Shown piece after piece: positions 31,744 to 45,626 of a stretch of DNA of 64,000 nucleotides. The first letter of the stretch is position 1; the number at the start of each line of letters is the position of its first letter. The position numbers and the translations under genes were made by a program. The stretch is taken from NCBI RefSeq assembly GCF_901709675.1, contig NC_051092.1, positions 317,501 to 381,500 of the forward strand, in the 5' to 3' direction. Source of the DNA: Syngnathus acus. Lineage: Eukaryota; Chordata; Actinopteri; Syngnathiformes; Syngnathidae. The notes below the pieces were generated by a model. The model was given only the letters and a program-made list of their open reading frames with translations, made no database searches and was not told where the DNA came from.

Positions 31744-32910
31744 ATGGCGGCGGACAGGAACAGAGGTACAATATTTGTTTTGACACGTCCGAATCCGGCG
31801 GGCGAACGAACAACCAGAACCAGAACCCCGTTAACTACACCTAAGCACGCTATTCACGTTTAGCGATTATTTCCATGAGGCCCTCCGTATTCCGAAACTC
31901 CCTTCGCCGCTCGGAGGCTTGTGTTGACGACTTGGCTTGCCAGATCGATCATCTGACGAAGTCTTCGTGGTGCTTTCAACGAACGAACGAATTGCGCTTG
32001 AAGTGCAACGTGGCCCTCGCTATCCTATCTTATCTTATCTTATCTTGTGTGTGTGTCATACAATGAGGCGCTGTGTCATAGAAGGACTCGCGTGTTGGTT
32101 CTCGCAGGGCATGGGTCGGTGGAGGACATGCTGGACGCCGAGAACAAACGTCTGGCTGACAACTTGGCCACTAAAGTCTCCCGACTCAAATCTGTAAGTA
32201 AATCGCATGCGTGTCGCTTTGGAGCTTGGCTCGCCTCATTCTGTTCCTCGGCCCGCCGATAAATCGGTCATCTGAAATGAACAATCTCGCCACTGAAGCT
32301 TTCGATTCCATTCTGACAAGTGTCGCGAAACATTCCCCCTACGCCGCTTGCTTCATTCAGTGTGTTGTCCTGTTGCCGATCACGATGATTTGGAGACGCT
32401 GAGCCGTTTGCTCCTTTTCGAGCCCGACCGTAACAATCAAGTGCCAAAGCCGTTTAGGATGATAAAGATTCGAAATATCTCAATGTCATGGGATCCGGCC
32501 TCCAGATGCAACTTTCGCTCTCGCTCTCGCTCGCTTCCAACTCGTCGAGCGGACGTGTGTGGGATTTGTCAGCTCTAAGTGTGTCGAAACCTTTTGTGAC
32601 AGCTGGCGTACGACATCGACAGAGAGGCCGAGGATCAAAACGACTACTTGGACGGCATGGTGAGTTGAAAGCGCCGGCGGCAGCGGGCAGGGCAGCGGGC
32701 AGGGCAGGGCACGCGTGTTGACGTCGTTCCCGCTCCCGCCAGGACTCCAACTTCCTGAGCACCACGACTCTCCTGGGCGGCAGCGTCAAGCGCTTTTCCA
32801 ACATGATGCGCTCGGGACGCGACAACCGTCGCGTCATGTGCTACGTTGCCATGGGCCTGGTGGTCTTCTTCTTCCTGCTCTACTACGCCGTCAGCCGGAT
32901 GAGACGCTGA
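31744..32910 (+). CDS. bet1l: BET1-like Golgi SNARE (GS15)
   Basis: Small tail-anchored Qc-SNARE for retrograde and intra-Golgi vesicle fusion. Four exons: 31,744-31,765; 32,108-32,193; 32,603-32,659; 32,743-32,910 (about 110 residues). The SNARE helix runs from SVEDMLDAENKRLADNLATK through AYDIDREAEDQNDYLDGMDS to the C-terminal segment VMCYVAMGLVVFFFLLYY, which is followed by a short basic end. Matches BET1L better than BET1 (AEDQN-YLDGMDS, LLGGSVKRF). Exon 1 encodes only MAADRNR plus one base. Same strand as atp2b1 and deaf1, with about 1 kb to deaf1. Confidence 0.93.
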
Positions 32911-33870
32911 ACAAAAGGGCAAAAACCAAAGGAGGCGAGGCATGGATGCGATCTGCAGGGGGCGGGCGGAAAAGCACCCTCTTGGATCCAAAAGACCACT
33001 CTTTCTTTCGTTTTTTTTGTGGCTGTGAGATTTACAAACGTCCTCTCTGGGGGGGGGGGATTGGGTTGGGTTGGAATGGGTGATTCAAGTTTCTTAATAA
33101 TACTGCCCTCTAAAATACACTTTGTAAAATAGCACATAGCGATGTTACATGTAAATGCTCCTGCAATCGACATCAGACTTACTGCTACCTATTCTTATAT
33201 TTGAGGTCTATATACCGTGTTTATTTCTTGCCAGTTGACTTTTCAATTCCATTCCACTTTTGTGTTGATTTACATTGAATTGTTTTCAAATAGTTTTAAT
33301 TGTTTATTTGAAATATACATCATTTTTGCATTAAATGGTTGTTGGTTTGAATAAGTCAACGGACCTGCCGTGAATGTATCTACGTACCTCAAAATGAAAA
33401 ATGTATTAATGTCTTCATATGAACATTCATAGGAAAATAAGTTATGACCCGTGAGAATGTTATACTCTTTTAAAAAAAAAAAAGTCCATTTCATATACAG
33501 TTTGTAAAATATCTACATTTACTGTATTGACATCATTTACAATCCAATGAATCGCTTTTTTGAAACACGTAAATGTGACGTAGTCATTCGGGAAACGAGG
33601 CAGACTCTTCGGCTCTGCTCGGCTTTTTCCGGCGACTCATTGTTGTTGAGACATGTGGAAAAACAGACCGCGAGGAGGACCTGGTTTTTTTTTCTCCTTT
33701 TCTTTCTCTCCGGCTACATTGTCATTGTTTCGAGGGAAAATCGGCACAATCGTCGGTTGTGCAAAAAGGGACTCGATTTAGCGTGCGGTGGGTACCGAGT
33801 GGCCTCTCGGCGTTCCCCGTGGCTCTTCGGTTCATTTCGGCTCTCGTCGTGTCTTTCGCCGGAGGGAGGA
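32911..33870. other. bet1l 3' UTR and deaf1 upstream region
   Basis: AT-rich 3' UTR-like DNA to about 33,540, then a GC-richer stretch leading to the deaf1 start codon. No additional exon recognised. Confidence 0.55.
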
Positions 33871-37687
<3,817 letters not shown>

Positions 37688-38420
37688 GAAAAAGCAGGCA
37701 AGATGTTGAATGAAGGAAGGGAAGGCTGTTCATTTGTCATGTATTCCTCCGTGAGCGCTTTGTTTAGCACTCGTGTTGCTTTCTTCATGAACGTTCGTAC
37801 GGCTTTGTACATATTTTCTTTATATTCCACTTTTTGCCAGGGGTGTCCAAATGATTAGCTTTGAGGATAAAAAAGCTGACACAAAGCGAATTCATATAGA
37901 AATGGATTTATTGAAACCACTTTCATGAATTCATGATCATTCAACCTGTTTAATGTTCATTTGATTGTTTTATAATGTAGGCATAAAAATAGTATGTCAT
38001 GAGATGAATTGTATTTGTTTATACTTTCATTTCTTTTCATTGTGATGATTGCCCTCCCACGTTTGTTTTTTGGTGTAGCAAAAAACTAAATCTAAAAAAA
38101 GAAAACGCACGTCAGCTTAGGTTGAATGCTTTCATTGCCAAAAGATTGATTTAGAAAACAGGTTCCTGTCTGTCTGTCTGTCTGTGGGCCACAATTGCTT
38201 TGGTTTTCAGCAGGTAACCTTGCAAAGTTGGAAGTCCTTTTTTTTTCTCAATTAAGCTTTGGAGTAGACCAATCAGTTTGTAAATCGGTTGAGAATTCAG
38301 CACTTAATTGAGTGCAGAGCTCTATTCTAAGACGGCCGGCCGACCTGTGGCTACGACGTCGCCTTAAGCTTTTGGCCTTTCTTGTCGAAATGGCTGCCTA
38401 GAAGCCGCCTCCAATGGCGC
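37688..38420. other. deaf1-drd4 convergent intergenic region
   Basis: AT-rich DNA holding both 3' UTRs. A (CTGT)n run lies at about 38,167-38,184. CAGGGGTGTCCAAAT at about 37,849 resembles a hAT terminus but stands alone. Confidence 0.5.
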
Positions 38421-40577
38421 TCAGTCGCCGCTGCAGCGGAAAGAGCAACAGCGGCGCAGGAAGTTTTTGAAAAAGCGGCGGAACTCGGCGTTGAAGACGG
38501 TGTAGATGACGGGGTTGAGCGCGCTGTTGACGTAGCCCAGCCACGTGGCCACGCTCATGGCGGCGGGCGGGATGTCGCACGCCTGGCAGCGGGCGCGCAC
38601 AATGTGCAGCACAAAGAACGGCGTCCAGCATAACAAGAACACGCCTGGGACGACAAGAAAGAAAGAAGGAAAGAAAGAAAGACAGCAAGAAAGAAAGAAA
38701 GCAAGCAAGCGGCTCAGTTTCACACACGCTCGTCATGACGTTCCGCCTTCACGCTGGCCATCGCATCTGAGCAGCTTTTACGCGCTAATTGGCTTTCAGG
38801 ATTAAGGCGCTGCGGGATGTGCGAAAGGGAAGCACTTGTAGCTATTAGCGCCGCGCTAGCCGCTATGAATAGGCCCCGGCACCCGAACACGCAACGGCCT
38901 AAAAACCACAGAGGCGAGCTACTGACAATGGTTGTCTCTTTGGAATGTTGTTCATGCGGGAGCCCGACGGAGCACTTTTGCTCGGTGCTTTGGCGCTTAC
39001 CTACGACCACAGGCAACACCTTCATGGCCTTCCTCTCGCGCGTGTTGATCTTGGCTCTGCTTCTGCGCCGAGGCCGCGGGTCCAATTTCACGTCGGCCAA
39101 GTTGACGGCGGGCGCCCGTCCCGAGGCGTCAGCCGGGTGGGCCGGCTCCCGTTGGATGACGGGCGGCAAAAGCGGCGGCAGGGGCTGGAGCGGGCCACCG
39201 GCGGCGTCGGCCTCCCTGAGCTTGCGGCAGGCTTGGATGCTCCTCCTCAGCCTGGCCTTGCGCGCCTCCTCCCAGCGCCGCAGGCCGCGGAACATGCCGC
39301 AGTAGAGCAGCAACATGATGGGACACGGGATGAAGAAGGAGCACACGGACGAGTAGAGCACGTAGTCGGCGTTCTCCAGCTTGCACTCGTCGGGGCGGCG
39401 GCCCGCCACCTGGTTGACCCCCAGCATGACGGGAGAGGCCACGGCCAAAGCCAGCAACCAAGTGGCCGACAGCAGGACGGCCTGCCGCAGGTCCACGTGC
39501 TTGCGGTTGTAGTTGAGCGGGATCAGCACGGCGATGAACCTGCCGCAAGCAAAAGTTGGAACACGCTCCCCATTTACGAGACGATTCCCTCGGACGGCGG
39601 CGGTTCTAATGCCGCAACATCCGGGCTAGCTCATGTATGGCCTTTTTCCAGATCCAGCTTGTCAAAGCAAACCATCGTCACTTCAGCTCAAGCGGGAGAT
39701 GTGGAAGGTGTGTGTGTGTACCTGTCGACGCTGATGGCGCACAGGTTGAAGATGGAGGCGGTGCACAGCATGACGTCCATGCTCATCAGGCCGTCGCACA
39801 CGCTCGTGCTCAGCGTCCACACGCCGTCCTGGAACTGTGACACACGCACGCACGCACATGCAGTGAGTATGAAGCGCACACGGCACTAAGATGAGGCAAA
39901 GAGCTTGGCAACATTGTGCGTGAGGTCAATGTGGCGTCAGTTCCAAAGTCGAACGGCATTTTTGTGCCTGTTCTTTTCCTCCGTCTGTCTCATTTGAGTC
40001 ATGACAATGGGACAGGTCCTCTGCCTTTCAGAGCAAACCAAGATGACCTCAAGATGAGCACCACTTTTTCATCACAACAATGGCAGCCAATTGCCTGACA
40101 CGGCACTGGATGGATGATGACAAGCAAGAAGGCTTTGACTTGAAACGTCCCCCAACAAAAGAGCCGGAGGGACTCGAGTCAACTCAAATGACGGTGAGCA
40201 TGAGCTTCCGATTTGCCCGCAACTCATGACAACACGAAAATAGCCATCTCTTTTGGTCCACATCCAATTGGTTTGACCGCAAACGACAAGATGGGCAAAT
40301 GGACTAGTGGAAAGTGGAGTGCGACCTCAGAGTAGACGAAGAGGGGCAGCACGAGCACGGCCAGCAGCAGGTCGGCCACCGCCAGGCTGAAGATGAAGTA
40401 GTTTGTGGTGGTCTTGAGGGCTTTCTCGGTCAGCACGCTGACGCACACCAGCGCGTTGCCGCCCGCGATCACCACGATGAGCAGCACGCCCAGCACCAGA
40501 GCCGCCACGTTGTGGCCCCGCAACGAAGGAGAGGGGGAGGGCGACGCCGAGGGAGCGGCGCTGGCCGTCAGCTCCAT
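38421..40577 (-). CDS. drd4: Dopamine receptor D4
   Basis: Class A Gi-coupled dopamine receptor of the plasma membrane. Four exons on the minus strand: 40,577-40,326; 39,834-39,722; 39,539-39,001; 38,644-38,421 (about 375 residues). TM1-TM2 in exon 1 ([20 protein letters not shown]), TM3 with the amine-binding Asp and DR motif ([21 protein letters not shown]), TM5 with serines ([15 protein letters not shown]), TM6 CWTPFF, TM7 [13 protein letters not shown], Cys-rich tail end [13 protein letters not shown]. Closest to D4 by TM text and exon pattern. The third loop is proline-rich but lacks the mammalian 48-bp VNTR. Start chosen at [10 protein letters not shown]; an in-frame ATG at 40,637 would add 20 residues. 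No N-glycosylation sequon is visible before TM1 with the chosen start. Confidence 0.94.
38650..38705. repeat. (GAAA)n microsatellite beside a drd4 acceptor
   Basis: Interrupted GAAA/GAAG repeats directly upstream (in the gene's sense) of drd4 exon 4. On the minus strand they form the pyrimidine tract of the acceptor at 38,645. Confidence 0.85.
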
Positions 40578-41903
40578 CCTCTCCACCGCGGCGGCGGCGG
40601 CGGCTCCTCTGCTGCGTCCCCCCGCCGGCTCTCTCATCAAGGACGGCGCGGGAGGTGCCAAAGTCCCATGCCGTGCCCCGGGCCGGAGCACACGCCTTCT
40701 TATTTGATGACGAACCCAACTAAAAGTGTCCTCAAAGCTCCAGCGATCTTGCTCAAACGGAACATTGTGACGAAAAGCAAAACAAAAGTGGAAGAAAGTC
40801 TCCGGCCAGAATGAAGGGACCCCCGCCCTTCTCTGCGCGTGTGTCCGATGCGCTCCGCTCGGATGTTTGCCTCCGAGTCAGCCGGGGGGCAGGCGGGCAG
40901 CCAGGCAGGCAGGCCACCGAAGGCAGCGAGGCCAAATAAGTTAATTATAGCCGCTTACTTAGGAGAGCTGCGCTTCAGCGCTGTGCCCTTCTGCAGCCCT
41001 TCGGCGTGGACGCGCGCATGCGCACAAGTGGAGGGAGCGCACGCGCCCGTGTGCGGCGCGCGCCCATCACCAACCACCTCATGTCACGTCAGTATCATGA
41101 GCTTAGTTCCAACGTAGCTATTAGTTTGGAGACTGAATTGTGTCCATCCAAAAGACAACCACACAACCAACGTGGCCATTTCATGAGCAACACATGGAGT
41201 CAGTCTGTCAGCCGGCCTGATTCAACAAGTCATTGTTGAAGCCAATGTTTTGCTTAGCTGTCGTTTTTTTCATCCAAAATGAATCTTAGTGCCGCCTGGT
41301 GGGCAATTTCTGGGGCAATTGATTGGAACAGGTGCGCCAGTTGACAGGAGGAAGGAAAAGTTTGCACGGGAAGAAATTTGTAAACGTCGACTGAGATTCG
41401 CGACAGTTTTCAAAATCCATTTTCGGAAACTTCATTAGGGTCTGGCACTGCAGAGCGGAGCCGTTGGAAGGAAAAGCAAGGCGTCGAAAAGGAAAACCAG
41501 CTCAATTGTGGCAGCGCAGCGTGTAATGGTCATCCATTCGGACTGGGAGTTGTTGCCAAATAACTATCGGCTTTGCCGCACGCTTTGGTGAAGTCACAAG
41601 CAAAGCAGTTGTGTCTCCTACTGTCTTCTCCACGGCCATTCGTCAACATGAAACTGGAGTCGTTTTGTTTTGGCATAAAAGCAACATGAGGCGAAATCAA
41701 CTTTTTATTTGATTTTTCCACTCTACATATATTCTACATTTGGAGTTTTTCACGACAAAGTAGTCCAATTCTTTGGACTTTATTACAGCAGAGCACCAGT
41801 AGCACGCCGCTTTTCATTGAAGGCAATCAGCAGCCCAGCATTCGTGCAAGCGGCACGTTCGGAAACATCCTCGTGTCCGCCGTCCTTTGAAGGCACTGCG
41901 GCG
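40578..41903. other. drd4 upstream region and nucleotidase 3' region
   Basis: GC-rich near drd4 (presumed 5' UTR and promoter, with GCGCATGCGCAC NRF1-like words near 41,015), then ordinary DNA. AATAAA on the minus strand at 41,704-41,709 probably ends the nucleotidase transcript. No other gene seen. Confidence 0.5.
41704..41709 (-). promoter_or_regulatory. Polyadenylation signal candidate for the nucleotidase gene
   Basis: Minus-strand AATAAA about 195 bp beyond the stop codon at 41,904. Confidence 0.5.
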
Positions 41904-43653
41904 TCATGGCAACCGCGCCAAATCACCAAGCAGGAAGTGCGGCCTGAGCACTTCCAGGATGGGTCCGCGGGGGGCGCCGGCAAGGCAGTGGGCCTCGTCG
42001 GCCTTCAGGCCACGGGAGCGGAGTCCCGCCAGGATGCCGCCAAAGTGTTGGCGCCCGCCGTGCGCCGTCATCACCAAAACGCTGACGGGACTGTCCAGCA
42101 CACCGAAGCGCCCGCGCAGGGCACCCAGCTGCGACCAGAAGCGCTAATGGAGGGAGGTAAATGATTCCATCAAGTGAATCCAGATATGATTGGCTAATGA
42201 ATCATTTCGGAATATCATTTTAAAGAGACGACGACGTAGCACGTCGGTCGGTACCTGCGTCGCTGGCGTGAACGTGGCGACGTCGTCACCGCACAACAAA
42301 ACTCTGAGTTGCTCCGATGGGCCGGACCAAGTCTGATGGCCCAACAGCGCCGACAGAACGCCTGCGAGACGAGACCAACGGTCGCCAGCAACCGCGTCAT
42401 GAGCCTTCAAAAGCTTTGTCATATTCTTTTGGACTTATCGTGCGATATATTTTCGAATTCCGTTTTGAGTATGCCGTTCATGAATTGAAAACACGACAAA
42501 GGTCAGAGTTTTCCAAAAAATCCAATTTGAACAAAATGTGCTTTGTGTGGTGGCGGGACAACGCACCTCTCTGCGAGGCCAGCGCCACCTCCTCGGGCTC
42601 CGTGGAAAGGAAGAGCTGGGCTTGATTTTCCAGTAAACATTCCACAAAGTCCTCCTGGCCCGAAAAGCAGAAGCGGCTCACTTCCAGACCTGCGACGCGT
42701 CCAACAACAACGACAACAACAACAATCATCATCAGCAAGGTCAATGATGGCGCTTTTTTTATTGCAATGACTTCCACAGGCAACAATTCCAACCGTAATG
42801 TTTGGTGCTGCTGACTATGCGAGCGCTCTGCCGCCGCCGCCGTTCGTCGGTGGTGACGAGAAGCACGTCGAAAAGCAACGACTCGTCAGGATTCGCTGCC
42901 ACGAGATGCCGATTCACGCTCTTCAGCGCCTAAACGCATTTGTTTTGAATGGACAAACTATGACTCCATCTTTTGCAGCCTGTAAACGTTGAACTCCTGC
43001 GGTTGTTTGTTCCCGTACCTGCAGCAGCGCGAAAGCTGCGCCCACAGCGTACACGTCGCCGTCATCTGCGTCCTCCAACACGGCCGAGCACGAGATAGCC
43101 ACCACCAGCGCTTTCTCAGCATCTTTCTGCAAACGACATATTGAGGAGATTCAAAAAGAAAGCATAGCCACCTCGGTTACAATCGGTTGGATCCTTCGTC
43201 AATTGGAACGTTCACTTCGAACCTAATCGGAATGTCATGAATACATTCTTCCTTGTCCTCCCTGACCACATCCATAAACATCCTCTGGCCTCCCTCTTCT
43301 CCCCCTGCCTGGTGGCTCCATCCTCAGCATCCGATGTTCCCCAAATTCCTCCTCAGCACATGTCCGACCGAGCCATCTCAATGTCACTTCTCTAACTTGG
43401 TCTCCAAAGCGTCCCACCTGAGATGTCCCTCTGTTATCTTTTTCGTCCCCCCCGCCCCCAATTGTTTTATTGATCATTTATCAATGCAACACGATGACTA
43501 AAATTAACGCCGACTTATTGTATAAATGCATGCCTGATAACTTATATAATAATATATATAGCGTTTTCCCCCAGACGTAGTTGTCCAGTCATCTCAGTGT
43601 TTTTGTTTGTTTCTTACCTGCATCACGTCAACGTTCGCGATGGTGGAGACCAT
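41904..43653 (-). CDS. Cytosolic 5'-nucleotidase I (NT5C1-like), short form
   Basis: Family enzymes (NT5C1A/B) dephosphorylate AMP and other monophosphates in the cytosol. Six exons on the minus strand: 43,653-43,618; 43,126-43,019; 42,929-42,794; 42,689-42,567; 42,361-42,255; 42,143-41,904, in phase, about 249 residues against about 368 in human NT5C1A. Recognisable blocks: ALVVAISCSAVLED, ALKSVNRHL...FDVLLVTTDE, GLEVSRFCFSGQEDFVECLL, QLFLSTEPEEV, SEQLRVLLCGDDVATF, VSVLVMTAHGG, RSRGLKADEAHCLAGAPRGP, ILEVLRPHFLLGD. In the family the block after QLRV reads FDGDAVLF; here it is LCGDDVAT, so the presumed nucleophile Asp is Cys. The N-terminal extension is missing, and a further upstream exon cannot be excluded because the frame stays open above the chosen Met. 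Paralogue identity is uncertain. Confidence 0.8.
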
Positions 43654-45626
43654 CTCCGCCTCCCCGCAGACTGGCAGGTTTAAAAATGACAATTTAAAAA
43701 AATGTCACCCCCTTACTTTTGATAACACCAACTTGGGCAGAAAATAAGAAAACTGACGGAAAAAGTTGCTCCGCAAACATAAAAGTTGACTTCCGCCTTT
43801 CCTTGCCACCTCGTCGTCTTCTTTCTTGTGATTGGTGCATGACAATCACATAGGGATTCATTACCGCCACCTATTGTCTAACAATAAAAACACATGTAGT
43901 CATTACTCATCTACATTTTATTTTTTAAATGCATTGCTAATCAAGTCTCATTCCACGGGAAAAAAAGAAAAAGAAAATAAATACGAGTTCTTTGGGAGCG
44001 TTGCATGGTGACGTCACCCAAGAACGTAGCCACGCCTACGAGATGGTTGACGACTGACGGACGACCTCAACTTGTCAAACAGGAGTTTTTCTTTTCGACG
44101 CTGAACTTTTCCCCCAACTGATTAACCGCCTCGGACAAAGGAATTGCCGATTCGAGAACGTGCTGGTCGGCTTGGAGCCTCGTCTGAACACTGCTGCTGA
44201 GCTTTCCAACAAGTTTGCTTTGCCGAGACAACTTGTTCGCTTTTGTGCAACATTCTTCAGTTCAGGTGTGTCCAATCTCAGCGAGCTCCAACGTGATTGG
44301 CTGGCTGGCTGGCACCTTCAGCGGTCACAAACAAAGGCAGGTTTTGAGTGACACTGTCCGGGAGAGAAAAGTCAGGTAGGTTGAAAATTGAAAAAAGTTC
44401 GGCCGGCAAGGGACCACACTTAAGTATGAATGTTGCAAATTCCGGGAGCGTTTCTCCCAGGGCCGGTTCTAGGAGTGCACATAAGAGGGGGCAGTCAGAA
44501 ACGTGAAGGGGGCATGTTCTTTTTTTCCCCCCCCATTTTTAACACTGTTAGTGTTTTCTTCACGGCAGTTGTTAGCTGTGTGTCCAGATCTCAACCTGGA
44601 GAAGTGGATTGCACTCTGTCAGGCCTCTACACTAAGACCTGTCCAGCTTGGGTGTCCCACCTGAAGATGAAAGCTTCTGCTGGTATTGCTCTTAGGGTCA
44701 CTGAGGCACGCAAACCCCCTGACCACAATAAGATTCAAGAGTTTTTATTCGCCACGTTTGAGCGTGCCAAACAAGGAATTTGACTTCGGTAAAACACACC
44801 CTCTGTTCAACATATAGGTGACTAACAACACTAGGTGGCAATCTCTCAGGGGGGAGAACATATAATATGAATGTTATATTAACTATTATTTGAGTTGTCG
44901 TTAATCATTAGTTATATCGCGCGCGGGTCACTACGACGAGTTTGGTGGAGTTTTTACTGCTTCTTCCAACTCCTACCGCGCTGACTGTAACTTGACACTC
45001 TCTGGCTGCGTCTTGCCTCATTTGCATACTCACAGTGATTGGATGTTTACGGAGGGGCGGGCGCGGAGTCCTGACAGCAGGCTGTGTGAGGGAGGGAGGA
45101 CACACACTGCACCGACATGAGAGAAGAGATTTTTCACTTCTAAAAGTTTGATTCGAGGGGGCAGGACATCTGTTTGAGGGGGCAACGCCCCCTCTTGCCC
45201 CTGCGTGGAGCCGGCACTGGTTTCTCCTGCCCTGTTGTTCTGCATTTTGGCAACTACTGTGTATGCCACATCAGCTGCAAACTGTGTCACGCTGTGACCG
45301 CACACACTTTTGTGGCCACATCCCGCAAAGCCAACAAGCAGCGCATTCGATATCCAAGCCTTCCTCAAACAGAGGCTAACAAGTCTATAGTAGAGGTTCA
45401 ACGGTCACAACTGATGATGTATGCAGATAGAAGAGGATCAAGTAAAGAACCTTGTGGAGCAAACCTGACATTTAGCGCCACGACTATGACTTTTTATGCA
45501 AGTTCAATATTTTTTACTGTCCTCTGCAGCACTCCACGTCAGTGGTGTCCTGGTAGACAGCGAGCGGCGGGCGGGCTGGCCGGGCCGGGCCAGGCCGGGC
45601 TGGGGTGTGTTCCATAAGGCTCAACC
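43654..45626. other. Divergent intergenic region with a hAT-type insertion
   Basis: Between the nucleotidase and gramd4. Contains a CCAAT-bearing stretch (about 43,800-43,870), ordinary DNA to 44,450, the inserted element 44,458-45,219, and an unidentified stretch 45,228-45,520 whose + frame is open but matches nothing I recognise. gramd4 starts just downstream of a GC-rich block (45,555-45,605). Confidence 0.5.
44458..45219. mobile_element. hAT-type non-autonomous DNA transposon (762 bp)
   Basis: The left end CAGGGCCGGTTCTAGGAG...AGAGGGGGCA and the right end, read in reverse complement, CAGTGCCGGCTCCACGCAGG...AGAGGGGGCG form imperfect terminal inverted repeats of the CAGNGCCGG hAT class. 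GTTTCTCC occurs at 44,450-44,457 and again at 45,220-45,227, a perfect 8-bp target duplication as expected for hAT. There is no transposase. The interior (about 44,640-44,800) holds text resembling the 3' part of another fish repeat (ATTCGCCACGTTTGAGCGTG...), perhaps a nested insertion. Confidence 0.85.

Noticed and set aside
37849-37863. CAGGGGTGTCCAAAT, a possible hAT terminus
   Set aside because: No second terminus or target duplication found.
44430-44783. Open frame inside the hAT-type element
   Set aside because: No transposase motif; the text resembles a non-coding repeat tail.
45174-45617. Plus-strand open frame upstream of gramd4
   Set aside because: It starts inside the hAT-type element and crosses its right end; no family recognised.
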